Below are positions 19,742 to 28,254 of a stretch of DNA of 64,000 nucleotides, piece after piece (within the stretch, counting starts at the first letter, position 1; each line of letters starts with the position of its first letter). Below the pieces are notes generated by a model, which did no database searches, had not been told where the DNA came from, and was given only the letters and a program-made list of their open reading frames with translations. The stretch is from Methylobacterium sp. Leaf91. GTDB lineage: Bacteria; Pseudomonadota; Alphaproteobacteria; Rhizobiales; Beijerinckiaceae. The translations under genes and the position numbers were made by a program. The stretch covers positions 130,011 through 194,010 of the forward strand of contig NZ_LMMP01000002.1 in assembly GCF_001422815.1 (NCBI RefSeq). Direction: 5' to 3'.

Positions 19742-19846
19742 GGTAGTAATCCCTCTGGTGTTTCAGGGCCTGCGCCCCGTCTGATGAGAGGAATATGCGC
19801 TGCAGTGCACCATCATTCAAACAGATCAGATCGCTAGCCGGTATTG

Positions 19847-20572
19847 ATGAAATCGATGCGTCTTCCTGCCCTCGTCTTCGTCCTGTCACTGGCTCCTGCG
19901 TTCGCGGCCGAGCCGGTCACCGGCCGGGCCTCGGTGATCGACGGCGACACCCTCGATATCGGCAGTACACGCATCCGCCTTCACGGCATCGACGCGCCCG
20001 AAAGCGCCCAGCTATGCGAAGATAAGGTAGGGAAGGCCTTCCGATGCGGACAGGCCGCTGCCCTCGCATTAGCGGACAGGATCGGTTCTGCGCCCGTCTC
20101 CTGCGATCCTAGGGATACCGACAAGTACGGGCGCACCGTCGCGGTCTGCCGGAAGGGCGCGGAGGACCTGAACGGCTGGCTGGTCGCGCAAGGTCACGCC
20201 ATTGCCTACCGCCGGTACTCCGAGGACTACGTCGCTGCCGAGGACACCGCGAAGGCAGGGAAGCTCGGGATATGGTCCGGCTCCTTCACGGCGCCGGGGG
20301 ACTGGCGCAAGGGCGAACGGGCCATGACAAAGGGGTTCGCGGCGCCGGGCGGCCCGGATGGTCCTATCCCCGCCCCAACGCCTCCGCAGCCGGCCCTCAA
20401 GGCCGGCGGCTGCGCGATCAAGGGGAACATTAGCCGAAAAGGCGAGAAGGTCTTCCACGTCCCCGGATCGCGCGACTACGACCGGACCCGGATCAGCGAA
20501 AAGGATGGCGAGCGCATGTTTTGCTCGGAGGATGAGGCGAAGGCGGCCGGGTGGCGAGCGCCGCGCGGGTGA
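19847..20572 (+). CDS. Secreted thermonuclease-like protein with sunset domain
   Basis: A 241-aa protein starting [20 protein letters not shown], a Sec signal peptide. The staphylococcal-nuclease-like domain spans about residues 25-145, with [19 protein letters not shown] (catalytic Arg and Glu region) and [10 protein letters not shown] (second catalytic Arg). After a proline-rich linker the C-terminus has a sunset domain: [34 protein letters not shown] and [10 protein letters not shown]. The enzyme should cut DNA or RNA in the periplasm or outside the cell. A TTG at 19,844 is one codon upstream, but the ATG at 19,847 is the better start. It stands alone. Confidence 0.85.
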   Translation: MKSMRLPALVFVLSLAPAFAAEPVTGRASVIDGDTLDIGSTRIRLHGIDAPESAQLCEDKVGKAFRCGQAAALALADRIGSAPVSCDPRDTDKYGRTVAVCRKGAEDLNGWLVAQGHAIAYRRYSEDYVAAEDTAKAGKLGIWSGSFTAPGDWRKGERAMTKGFAAPGGPDGPIPAPTPPQPALKAGGCAIKGNISRKGEKVFHVPGSRDYDRTRISEKDGERMFCSEDEAKAAGWRAPRG

Positions 20573-20936
20573 GCTTGGAACTTAGTGCTGGGCCCCACCT
20601 GTCGGATGACTGCTAAGGGTGGATTCCTGCCCTCAGGCGCCACTCGCAGAGTGACTGCTATCCAACCCAGTCCGGACATTGCGCATCAGATTTCTGCACA
20701 GGCTAAAACGGTTGTTGTCACAGGACCGATCGCACCGCTCATAAATCTTATCGTCTGAAATGGAGCGACACATATCGTATTGCTAAAGTGCCTGATTTTG
20801 ATATAAGCTGGATTTGACATAAATGCCTATGAAATGATTTTTATGCAATAACGAGAAATGGTTAGCTCAATGAAGCTAACTGCTCGCCATGATTCGCCCG
20901 TTCTTACTAATCTGAATTCAGCAATGGAGCAGAATA
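20573..20936. other. AT-rich intergenic region
   Basis: About 364 bp in which base composition falls sharply, from roughly two-thirds GC to clearly AT-rich by 20,760. No gene is supported. It probably carries the promoter for the gene at 20,937 and marks a junction between island segments of different origin. Confidence 0.5.
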
Positions 20937-21380
20937 ATGAGAATAGCCATCTACATCGCCGCGATATGTGTTTTAAGTTCTTCCTGCACAACGACAGCAT
21001 ATGCCGACGATAATGCGTGTACGATTGATATATTGCAAAGTAATCTCGCAATCAATGCTGAAGTAGTGCCTAGTGCTCCCAATAGATTAATACTCGAATC
21101 ATCTCAAGCAGATAAATTTTTATCGGTAGGTCGGCTCGTCCCATGCACGGCGGCGGATTTGTTGAATATAGGCTTCGAATTTCGAGGGTTACTTCGGTAC
21201 GGACCTAACAATTCAACAAATGGGGCATTCGAAGAGGTATCTGTCTTACAAAAAAATACGATTGTTGTAACCTGCTATTACGAATTTGATCTCTCAGAAA
21301 GGACAAGGAACTCTAGAATATCGTGGTCTCGTTCCGCTTGTGGCCAAATTGTACAACCAAGGCTTGTTGACAAAAAATAG
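20937..21380 (+). CDS. Exported hypothetical protein, 147 aa, AT-rich gene
   Basis: Begins MRIAIYIAAICVLSSSCTTTAYA, a Sec signal peptide. The LSSSC stretch resembles a lipobox but lacks the canonical spacing, so lipid anchoring is uncertain. The mature protein carries paired cysteines (DNACTID, VPCTAADL, VVTCYYEF, SACGQI), enough for two disulfides in the periplasm. No family is recognised. The gene is far more AT-rich than the chromosome around it, which suggests recent transfer. It is the first of a four-gene same-strand run ending at 22,938. Confidence 0.6.
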   Translation: MRIAIYIAAICVLSSSCTTTAYADDNACTIDILQSNLAINAEVVPSAPNRLILESSQADKFLSVGRLVPCTAADLLNIGFEFRGLLRYGPNNSTNGAFEEVSVLQKNTIVVTCYYEFDLSERTRNSRISWSRSACGQIVQPRLVDKK

Positions 21381-21480
21381 TAATTCGTCTTTCGGAAGAA
21401 AATTTTATTTCTATCTCAGATATCGACACTTGCGCGCAATGTGATATGTAAATATTCCCGCTCACGCTGGGAGATATACA

Positions 21481-22071
21481 ATGTCAACGAATTCTTCTGA
21501 CGTTACTCAGCAATCCGAATATAAACCACGTCGGCCATGGCCATGGGGGCCAGGGCCAAAACCAGCCGAGATGTCAGTAAAGTCATCTATCACACAGTTG
21601 CCATCTTTAAACGATGTAAGTTTTGCGGAGTTTATGAACGGCCAATTTGAAAAAAATTTCTCTAGCGTCTTTAGTCTTTCGGCATCAGACGAAGCGACAT
21701 CAGGAGACAAGATACTTGACCATATTCTAAAAAGTTTTGATATCAGTGAAAATCAGAAAAAATCACTTGAAGAAAGCAATATATCTATAATTCACTCTCT
21801 AGAAAATGAGCTTGAATATATTTATAAATGTAAATCAATAGGATACGATATAAATTTTAGTTCACTAGGTCTTAATCCGGAAAACTGTCCGGGCCTCCCC
21901 CTTGAGTCGATACTAGTTCGCCGTGAAACGACTTTTGTTGACGGTATGCCGAAAGCATCAAGTAAAATAATATTACTTAGGGGGCATCTCCCAGTTAAGC
22001 CAGATAAGCCAGATAAGCCTCCGAGAGAGCCAAGGCCAACGCCAACGCCAGGGCCAGGTCGCGGAGGATAA
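21481..22071 (+). CDS. Hypothetical protein with proline-rich termini, 196 aa
   Basis: No signal peptide. Residues 16-28 read PRRPWPWGPGPKP. The centre (about 35-130) is an acidic, helical, AT-rich-coded region with DEATSGDKILDHILKSFDIS and NEL-type segments. The C-terminus is KPDKPDKPPREPRPTPTPGP followed by GRGG, a basic proline-rich tail ending in a double glycine. An A-rich leader with GGGAGA-like ribosome site precedes the ATG. It could be a carrier with leader and tail like a modified-peptide precursor, or a structural protein with disordered ends. I do not recognise a family. Confidence 0.55.
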   Translation: MSTNSSDVTQQSEYKPRRPWPWGPGPKPAEMSVKSSITQLPSLNDVSFAEFMNGQFEKNFSSVFSLSASDEATSGDKILDHILKSFDISENQKKSLEESNISIIHSLENELEYIYKCKSIGYDINFSSLGLNPENCPGLPLESILVRRETTFVDGMPKASSKIILLRGHLPVKPDKPDKPPREPRPTPTPGPGRGG

Positions 22072-22370
22072 ACATAGACATTCACAAAAATTAATGAAAA
22101 TTTTTGATCAATCAAATTTATATCCGTTTCTAGTTTGCCTTACGGTTCTCTGGAGACGGATATATTATTATAAGTCAACGACTCGATTGCATATCATGAC
22201 GCGTGGGGCAGGAGCGGGAACGCCTGCCCGGGTCGGCTGCGGTGTCGTTGCCCAGAAAGCCTGCTGCTTCACAGGCGCGGCGTGAATGTTGATTTTTGCA
22301 CGACGCTTTGCTCTTTGACAGGGCTTATAAGAGCAGCTTTAATAGGACGGTACACTCCTAGGAGGTTATG

Positions 22371-22622
22371 ATGCCTCAAAACGGTTCGAGCATTACAATT
22401 GCTGGCCTGTGTTTGATAGCAGCGAGCATCATGCCTGCGACTGCCGACAATCGTATAAAATTTGCTCAGACTTGCACAATAGCGCGGACGTGGACGGAAG
22501 CTTTTACTTGCCCAAAAGGTACTGTGAAATATGTCACCTGCCGCCAATGTGCTGTTCCGCCGGGCGCGTCCGGGGAAGGTACGAAAAATTGTGACACAAA
22601 ATTTTGCATAAATGGCGAATAA
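22371..22622 (+). CDS. Small cysteine-rich exported protein, 83 aa
   Basis: A strong AGGAGG ribosome site at 22,360-22,365 supports the ATG at 22,371, though an ATG one codon earlier is possible. The protein starts MPQNGSSITIAGLCLIAASI with cleavage likely after ATA. The mature part holds seven cysteines within about 60 residues (QTCTIAR, AFTCPKG, VTCRQCAVP, KNCDTKFC), a density typical of small disulfide-bonded secreted proteins. No family is recognised. It lies 34 bp before a second small cysteine-rich exported protein and may form an operon with it. Confidence 0.6.
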   Translation: MPQNGSSITIAGLCLIAASIMPATADNRIKFAQTCTIARTWTEAFTCPKGTVKYVTCRQCAVPPGASGEGTKNCDTKFCINGE

Positions 22623-22656
22623 TCATTCTCGGGCGAGCAGTTGAAGGAACCTGAAT

Positions 22657-22938
22657 ATGAGACCCGCACTGATAGCAATCGCTGTTACCGCGCTAGCTTA
22701 TGTGAGCAATGCCTCCGCGTCAGATATGGTGCTCTGCTTTGGTGAGCATGAACATGTGTGTAAGGCTAGATACAACTTTGATGAATGGGTGGGCTGCGAT
22801 CACAATCTTCTCATGTCCGCTAAGCTGGGAAGGATTGCGTGCAAGGCCGCCGGAAAGGGATCGCCAAAGCTTACGACGCATAGTAATCAGGGCGGAAATA
22901 AGTGCGGTTATATGGTCATAGATGTCGACTGTCAGTAA
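22657..22938 (+). CDS. Small cysteine-rich exported protein, 93 aa
   Basis: Begins MRPALIAIAVTALAYVSNASA, a Sec signal peptide. The mature protein of about 72 residues has six cysteines (LCFGEHEHVCKAR, VGCDHN, RIACKAAG, NKCGYM, VDCQ at the end), so three disulfides are possible. GGAAC upstream is a modest ribosome site. It follows the previous cysteine-rich gene by 34 bp on the same strand, which suggests a bicistronic unit. Function unknown; the pair could be secreted toxins, inhibitors or colonisation factors. Confidence 0.6.
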   Translation: MRPALIAIAVTALAYVSNASASDMVLCFGEHEHVCKARYNFDEWVGCDHNLLMSAKLGRIACKAAGKGSPKLTTHSNQGGNKCGYMVIDVDCQ

Positions 22939-23180
22939 TTGATTTATTAATAATTCTAAAATAAGACGTAGTTATTTCAGCGTGTAATTGCGCGGCCTTA
23001 ATGATAACCGTGCTTCTGTTCCCTAATGGCAGATTTGGCGAATGAATGGTCTAGGCTGATCACGGATCTCGGTCAGCTCTTCCACGGCAGCTTTGGTGGC
23101 GGAGCGGTCATTCCGGGAGACGGTCAGGAATGGCTGCAAAGGGTCGGTAGCGGTCTCTCGGTGGATGAGCCACCAGGCTC

Positions 23181-23556
23181 TCACATCACCGCGTGGGCCG
23201 TAGGCAACTCGCTAACCTGTGTCGTGTATCGCGGGCTGCGCATCTCAAACTTGGTCGACCACGTCCTCTTCGCCTCAAGTCCGGCCCACGCTGGCACGAC
23301 GGCGCGGCGCCCGAAGCGCCGATTGCACTCGTCCATCGCGGCCAACAGCGGCCCGCTCCGCTCGCGGTCGAGCTGGCCGATCAGGGCTCCTCCAGCAGCT
23401 GGAGGTCGGTGGTGATGACGCCGGCCTTACTGTACGCCAGGGCCGGTCGCCCGGTGCCTCGCGCCAAGTGCGGGCCACGCCTTCACGCGCCGCCTTGATC
23501 AGCGTCAGTGTGTCGTTCGTCGCCTCCGGCAGGCAGATCAGGAAAGTAGATTCGCG
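23181..23556 (-). pseudogene. umuC: Degenerate umuC (Y-family polymerase) C-terminal remnant
   Basis: Read leftwards in three frames, this stretch gives consecutive pieces of the UmuC C-terminal half: FLICLPEATNDTLTLIKAAR, then LAYSKAGVITTDLQ, then IGQLDRERSGPLLAAMDECN, RRFGRRAVVPAWAGL and MRSPRYTTQVSELPTA before a stop at 23,181. These match UmuC landmarks (YxKAGVxxxDL, xNxRFGxxT, SPxYTTxWxxLP). At least two frameshifts or stops interrupt the frame, and the catalytic N-terminal half is missing. It cannot code a polymerase. Error-prone polymerase genes are common on plasmids and islands. Confidence 0.7.
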
Positions 23557-23559
23557 GGG

Positions 23560-23799
23560 TTAGTTCAGACCACGCACGCGCAGCCAATCCCTCAGGGCGC
23601 GGCTTCGGGCATCGTAGAGAGCGCGAAGTCTGGTTCCCTCTTCCCCACGGCCCGCTGGTTGGTCCGAGACTGCATTGACCATCTCGTCACCAAACCGTGC
23701 CGCAAGCTCCGCAGCCCAAGCCGCGTCAGCCGCATAGAGGCGGCTGGCTGTGACCGACAAGAAGGGGACAGGCCTCGGGCGGGCTTTCGCGTTCGTCAT
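23560..23799 (-). CDS. Hypothetical protein, 79 aa
   Basis: Begins MTNAKARPRPVPFLSVTASRL and is mostly helical, with alanine- and arginine-rich heptads (WAAELAARFGDEMVNAVSD, LRALYDARSRALRDWLRV). No signal peptide or known domain. It lies directly upstream of the umuC remnant on the same strand and its GC content fits the chromosome. Coding support comes from composition and length only. Confidence 0.4.
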   Translation of the reverse strand: MTNAKARPRPVPFLSVTASRLYAADAAWAAELAARFGDEMVNAVSDQPAGRGEEGTRLRALYDARSRALRDWLRVRGLN

Positions 23800-24052
23800 G
23801 CGCGCCGATACGGATGACTCGCCGCTCCGGTTTCAGAAGTGAATACAAAATCCTCGGCCTCGTTCAGGCATTGCTAACCCTAAGGCGGTTAGGCGAGGGT
23901 GTGGGTATTGATCAGCTACCGAGGCGGTCGATCCAAGAACGCCAGCAGCATGGCGTCTCGCGTCTTGCGCATCTCGTCCTGTACGGACGTCACCATATCG
24001 TCGATCCGGTGCTCGAGGCGGGAGATCAAGTCGCAGGTGACGTAGGCCTAGC

Positions 24053-24568
24053 CTACTTCGAGCCCGAGGGGGATGGGTTGATCCGCCAACCCGTTGGTGC
24101 CCGGCTGAAGCGCAAGCCGAGCACGCCAAATTTTGGCTCGAACGCCTCGAAGCCTTCCTGCAAATGCTTCATGTCGCGCCACCCCGCCGGCAGGAGCACT
24201 TCCGGCGCGTGGCGGCCGGGGGCGGTCAGGATCTCCATGGTGCGTGCCATAAGCGATGTCACGCCGATCCCGCCGGCGGGCCCGATCAGCATCAAACCTT
24301 CCACGTCCACGCTGAACTCCTTGCCCTGCGGAGGCCTGAAGCCACGCTGGACCTGCGCACGGAGAATGGCCGCATCTGTAGCCCTTCCCGCCCTCGCTGC
24401 AGCCTGAGCCTCTTCCCGCGCGATCGCGCGGGAACCTTTCGTCCGTGTCGTAAGCGGAGCTGCTACCTTCGGGGTGCAAGGCATTCCCTGATCGTCCGAA
24501 GCGAAGCCCGGTAAATCGTCAGCATCGAGAGATGTATCTAACCCAGGCGGCAAGAGATTGTTACTCAT
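24053..24568 (-). CDS. Hypothetical protein, 171 aa
   Basis: I chose the ATG at 24,568 (MSNNLLPPGLDTSLDADDLP); an upstream ATG at 24,604 adds twelve unlikely residues. The centre is a basic alanine-rich helix, then a segment with GKEFSVDVEGLMLIGPAGG and LMARTMEILTAPGRHAPEVL. The N-terminus is acidic. In another frame just past the stop, DLISRLEHRIDDMVTSVQDE and MRKTRDAMLL look like real protein, so the gene may have lost its tail by frameshift. It diverges from the MucR-family gene across about 100 bp. No family recognised. Confidence 0.5.
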   Translation of the reverse strand: MSNNLLPPGLDTSLDADDLPGFASDDQGMPCTPKVAAPLTTRTKGSRAIAREEAQAAARAGRATDAAILRAQVQRGFRPPQGKEFSVDVEGLMLIGPAGGIGVTSLMARTMEILTAPGRHAPEVLLPAGWRDMKHLQEGFEAFEPKFGVLGLRFSRAPTGWRINPSPSGSK

Positions 24569-24671
24569 GGTGGATTCTTCCGATCTGTGTGCCTGATAAC
24601 ACATCCGGGCTGTTGATTTTGTTTCTTTCTGTGATCTAGGAGCTAAAGATCGATCACGGAGAAAGTACCAA

Positions 24672-25202
24672 ATGACTGATGCCCCGCAGAATATCGCGAG
24701 CGATTATATCGCGCTCGCGGCTGACATTGTTTCTGCATATGTCTCGAATAATTCGCTCCCTACGTCAGAGCTTCCGAACATCTTAAACAGCGTGCATGCC
24801 GCGATCCGCGGCTTGGCCGCCGGCGGATCGGCCTCTGCTCCCACGGACGGTATTGAGAAGCCCACCCCTTCGCAGATCAAGAAATCGATTACGCCTGACG
24901 GCCTGATCAGCTTCGAGGACAGCAAGCCCTACAAGACGCTTCGTCGACATCTGACGATCCGTGGACTGAGCCCAGAAGCCTACCGGGCGAAGTATGGCCT
25001 GCCGGCCGACTACCCCATGACGTCGGCCAACTATTCCGCTGCACGGTCCGCCCTGGCTAAGCAGCTCGGTCTTGGACAGCAGCGCAAGGGTGTAGCCAAC
25101 GCGAAGTCCGCCGCACCGGAAGAGGCCATCGCAGAAGAGGCCGCTCCGGCTCCTGAGAAGCCCAAAAAGGCAGGTCGGCCACGCAAGGCTGCCGCAGCCT
25201 AA
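24672..25202 (+). CDS. MucR/Ros-family transcriptional regulator, degenerate zinc finger
   Basis: A 176-aa protein. The N-terminal helical region (MTDAPQNIASDYIALAADIV) is the family's oligomerisation domain. Residues 72-118 match the Ros/MucR DNA-binding domain: ISFEDSKPYKTLRRHL and SPEAYRAKYGLPADYPMTSA. The Zn-binding cysteine is serine (S80) and the second histidine of the HxxxH pair is arginine, while D83 and H93 remain. Zinc-free Ros homologues are known in rhizobia and still bind DNA. The tail is Ala/Glu/Lys-rich and ends KKAGRPRKAAAA, an AT-hook-like GRPRK motif. MucR proteins bind AT-rich DNA and often silence acquired genes; that role fits this AT-rich island. Confidence 0.85.
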   Translation: MTDAPQNIASDYIALAADIVSAYVSNNSLPTSELPNILNSVHAAIRGLAAGGSASAPTDGIEKPTPSQIKKSITPDGLISFEDSKPYKTLRRHLTIRGLSPEAYRAKYGLPADYPMTSANYSAARSALAKQLGLGQQRKGVANAKSAAPEEAIAEEAAPAPEKPKKAGRPRKAAAA

Positions 25203-25252
25203 GGGGCGTCGAGCGCCCTCCAAGCCCGACACCGACCCATGCAATGGCGGGC

Positions 25253-25480
25253 TCAGCCCTGCCTCAATCCGCTACTGCTGACGAGGATACGGATCATAGC
25301 CCAGAGCGCTTGATGCTCTGGGCCGCCCCTGTCGAGACTCAGGAAGATGGGCAGGGCCATGTCTACGGTATGCCCCCCGGAGGCCTCGTTGGCGGCGTGT
25401 CGGACAAACGTGTGTCCGGTGGATTCCTCAATCACGAGGTGCCACCGGTCGCCATTTGAGCTGGCATAGAGCTCCCGCAT
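25253..25480 (-). CDS. Conserved hypothetical protein, 75 aa
   Basis: I chose the ATG at 25,480, giving MRELYASSNGDRWHLVIEES, because upstream in-frame codons look non-coding. The protein continues TGHTFVRHAANEASGGHTVD and ends in a helix with GPEHQALWAMIRILV. No export signal. This pattern (MRELY-SNGD-W, RH-AN-SGG) occurs in many Methylobacterium genomes as a small protein of unknown function, often in several copies. Convergent with the MucR-family gene, 50 bp between stops. Confidence 0.65.
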   Translation of the reverse strand: MRELYASSNGDRWHLVIEESTGHTFVRHAANEASGGHTVDMALPIFLSLDRGGPEHQALWAMIRILVSSSGLRQG

Positions 25481-25574
25481 CAGATCTTGCCCCCTGCTCG
25501 GCATCCAGCAAATGCAAGCCATAGGCCCAGAGATGAAGGATGGTCACGCGAAGCTCTGGCTGCGCGAGGGAGCA

Positions 25575-25793
25575 TCAGATGATCCGTGCCTCGCCGATCT
25601 CCAGCTTGATCCGCTTGACGGTGTGGGAGCCTAGCGATCCGACGTGCCGTGGTGCAGGCCCTTCCGGCTCTTGTGCTGCAGCTACTCTGATTGCCTCGTC
25701 CACTGACCGCGCCAAAATCGCATAGATATGATCGGCCCCGTCTGGCTGACGGACTGCAATGAGAAACGCAAAGTGAGCGGACTTTTTGGGCAT
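25575..25793 (-). CDS. Hypothetical protein, 72 aa
   Basis: Start ATG at 25,793 gives MPKKSAHFAFLIAVRQPDGA. The frame is open further upstream but without a ribosome site. The visible body DHIYAILARSVDEAIRVAAA and HVGSLGSHTVKRIKLE looks like a small alpha/beta protein. It lies 95 bp upstream of the previous gene on the same strand. No family recognised. Confidence 0.5.
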   Translation of the reverse strand: MPKKSAHFAFLIAVRQPDGADHIYAILARSVDEAIRVAAAQEPEGPAPRHVGSLGSHTVKRIKLEIGEARII

Positions 25794-25919
25794 GGTTGCC
25801 GCCGATGCCATGTGGCGGGCCTTACGGGAAGTCCCGCGAAAGCCACACCTCCATAGGGCCTTAAGCGACAAGCAGCTCGCCGCCCTGATCCGATACCGGT
25901 GCCCATGAGGAGGGCGACC

Positions 25920-26954
25920 TTAAGGTCCTAATTGTTCGATGACGCCACGCCAGCCAAGCCCCTCATAAGTCTCGTAGCCTGGGGTCAGGTGGAAGGCGAT
26001 CAGGCAGCCGCGCTCATCGACATAGTGCCCATGCGATAGGCTGCCTGCCCGAAGCGGATAGGTCTCGCCAAGGGAGACTCGCATCCCCGAACTCGCAAGG
26101 ATGCGGTTGTTCGCATCCAACAGCATGACTCGGCTATGAGCCCGTTCCGCCGGCGCGAGGCGGACACCTTCGACGATGGTGCGCGCCTGTGGCTCCCAAT
26201 CGAAATGGATCGCGAGGAAGCCGATCGCCTTGCCGTTCGTCTCGCCGCCCTCCCGCACGGAGGCGACATAGGTGGCACTCTGCGACCCATTGAGCGCGGC
26301 AACCTGCGCCACGTTGGCCACCGCGAAGTCATCGCCGGAGGCCAGCGGCTTGGCGCAGGCGAACCACGGCTCCAGGCTCACGTCCAGGCCGACCACATCG
26401 AACCGGTCGGGCCGGCCATTGGCGATGACTTTGCCGTCCAGGCTGCACAGCCAGAGATCGAGATAGACTGTGTAGGCGGAGAGGATGACCCCGAGCCGAT
26501 GTGAAGCGTGGTTCCGTGACGCTTCCGATGGGGCGAGGGCACATTCGACGACTGCGGCATCGGTCGCCCACCACCGCACGTCGCAGGTGCGCTCATAGAG
26601 GTTCCGGTCGATGATCTCCACGGCATTAAGGGCGAGATCGATGCAGCGTGTGGCCCGTGCCTCCTCGACGATGTCCGTCACGGACCGCGTAAGTTCGTCT
26701 ACGCCAGCGCTGAGACCAGCTCCGAGCTCGGCCGCAAGCTGTTCGACCTCGCCCGAGACGCTCCGCACCTCCTGCGCCACAACTCCGAAGCCCGCCCCTT
26801 TCTCGCCCGCACGCGTCGCCTCAATGAGCGCATTGAGCGCCAGCAGTTTCATGCGCTTGGCGACTAATTGGATCGCTTCGAGATTAGTGGAAGCGGTTAC
26901 CCTCAGGTCCGCTGTCAACGCACCTACAAGATCGGTAACGGAGTTGGTTGTCAT
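25920..26954 (-). CDS. Soluble chemoreceptor-like protein, signalling hairpin first, Cache-like sensor second
   Basis: A 344-aa protein with no membrane segment. Residues 30-80 hold the tip of a methyl-accepting chemotaxis hairpin: MKLLALNALIEATRAGEKGA then GFGVVAQEVRSVSGEVEQLA. The rest, from about residue 110, resembles a Cache/PAS-type sensor, with YLDLWLCSLDGKVIANG, WFACAKPLASGDDFAVANVA and SRVMLLDANNRILASSG. In ordinary receptors the sensor comes first and the hairpin last, so the order is reversed and the signalling part short. It may couple cytoplasmic ligand to a CheA kinase, or act outside chemotaxis. No che genes are nearby. Confidence 0.75.
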   Translation of the reverse strand: MTTNSVTDLVGALTADLRVTASTNLEAIQLVAKRMKLLALNALIEATRAGEKGAGFGVVAQEVRSVSGEVEQLAAELGAGLSAGVDELTRSVTDIVEEARATRCIDLALNAVEIIDRNLYERTCDVRWWATDAAVVECALAPSEASRNHASHRLGVILSAYTVYLDLWLCSLDGKVIANGRPDRFDVVGLDVSLEPWFACAKPLASGDDFAVANVAQVAALNGSQSATYVASVREGGETNGKAIGFLAIHFDWEPQARTIVEGVRLAPAERAHSRVMLLDANNRILASSGMRVSLGETYPLRAGSLSHGHYVDERGCLIAFHLTPGYETYEGLGWRGVIEQLGP

Positions 26955-27626
26955 TCGAGTTCCACCTTCGAGATCAGGCCCTTAGCATAAGCCTGGCCAA
27001 TCGGTGGATGTGCTCGCGTCCGTTAGGAGCGTGGCGAGGTAGCCCTACGGAGCGAATTTATTCGCGGGCTGGCAGCATGGGTCGCCCTAATATTTTTTAG
27101 GAGAGAACGGCATTGGGCAGTATTTCTACTCCCCTAGAATACGATCCAGAGGGTTGCCCTCGGACACTGAATGCTGGTCCGAACGGACCTAGACAGCGGA
27201 AGGCCCAACAGTTTCAGCCGCAAGCCAATGCGGCGGAACGCCGCATCAATATGCGCGATAAAGGAGTAGGACTATCCAGCATCGCACAACTAGTTGTTCT
27301 TCAGAGCTAATTCTTAGAGTTTAGGACAATAAAAAGTGTGGCTTTTTTATCGAAAAAATCTTTCTATATGTTGATGTTAGCGATGGAAAGATTCATGGCG
27401 AGAAACTGTGCGCATCAGTGCATAGTGCCATGATGAACAAGGATCTGATAGCCAGGAATTAACTTGTGAACAAGCATTGTTTGCTTGTGAGAGCGGCAGG
27501 TTAGATTGCATTCTTACTTCAGGGCATTTAAGTGACCTGAGCCGCATCCGAGCGGCTAGCAGTCTTCATCGTGAGCCTAACCAAAGCAGCAATTGCTGAT
27601 TTACCGGCTCGTATTAGGAAACAAAA
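26955..27626. other. Long intergenic region before the replication module
   Basis: About 670 bp. A possible small gene at 27,113-27,310 (+, TTG start after AGGAGAG) would encode 65 residues with no known features; I give it low weight. From 27,310 the sequence becomes AT-rich with runs of A and T (for example near 27,330-27,370), suitable for a promoter or origin-like region of the element that follows. I cannot identify iterons. Confidence 0.4.
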
Positions 27627-27905
27627 ATGCCGGATGTACCGCACCGCAATGCCAACGAGGCAAATCAAGAATTATTCGATTGTGGGGCCGAAAAGCCTCG
27701 GCTCCGCCGCACTGAGGTTCCGGCTTACCTCGCGCGGCGCCACGGGCTAATCGTGGCTAGGTCCACGCTCGCCAAACTCGCGTCTGCCGGGGGTGGGCCC
27801 CGGTTCCAGAAAGTGGGCCGCATGGTGCTTTACCCGCTCATTGAGTTGGACCAGTGGAGCGAAGAAAAGCTCGGGCCACTTAAAAGAAATACATCCGAGC
27901 ATTAG
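27627..27905 (+). CDS. AlpA/excisionase-like helix-turn-helix protein
   Basis: A 92-aa protein. Residues 25-85 form an AlpA/MerR-like winged HTH: RRTEVPAYLARRHGLIVARS, TLAKLASAGGGPRFQKVGR, MVLYPLIELDQWSEEKLG. This is the pattern of small DNA-binding proteins that control excision or replication of integrative elements. It lies 350 bp upstream of the helicase-primase gene on the same strand, as in many integrated plasmid- or satellite-type replication modules. No integrase is found beside it. Confidence 0.8.
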   Translation: MPDVPHRNANEANQELFDCGAEKPRLRRTEVPAYLARRHGLIVARSTLAKLASAGGGPRFQKVGRMVLYPLIELDQWSEEKLGPLKRNTSEH

Positions 27906-28254
27906 CTGCATTTTAAAAGTCATCGATACCGCAATCTTGCTGGCAATCGCAGTGTCCGACCATATAAACTCACGCCGAACTGGACGATTAAAGAAGCATA
28001 TGGATACGCACGTATAAACGTATGATAAAAGGCGTTTAATAATTCGGTAATAAGTAGTTGCGGCTGTGCTACATTCGCGGTATGTGATAATATACAAGGT
28101 TTAGTAGGCATTTTGGCGAAGAGCTCAGATTATTACTCTAGCTTAGCTAGAGCCACCCCCGCAAACTTATAGATATAGCGATCTAAATGACTGACAGCGC
28201 CAGCGCTGCAGATCGTAGCTACTTGTCTACAAAAATCGAAAGAAAGCAGGAGAA
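27906..28254. other. AT-rich spacer upstream of helicase-primase
   Basis: About 349 bp, very AT-rich between 27,960 and 28,110. No gene is supported on either strand. It may contain the replication origin or the promoter for the gene at 28,255; I see no clean direct-repeat iterons. AGCAGGAGAA gives that gene a good ribosome site. Confidence 0.4.

Noticed and set aside
23026-23415. Plus-strand frame of 129 codons
   Set aside because: It lies over the umuC remnant, which explains the sequence better on the opposite strand. The C-terminal half is Arg/Ser/Pro-rich.
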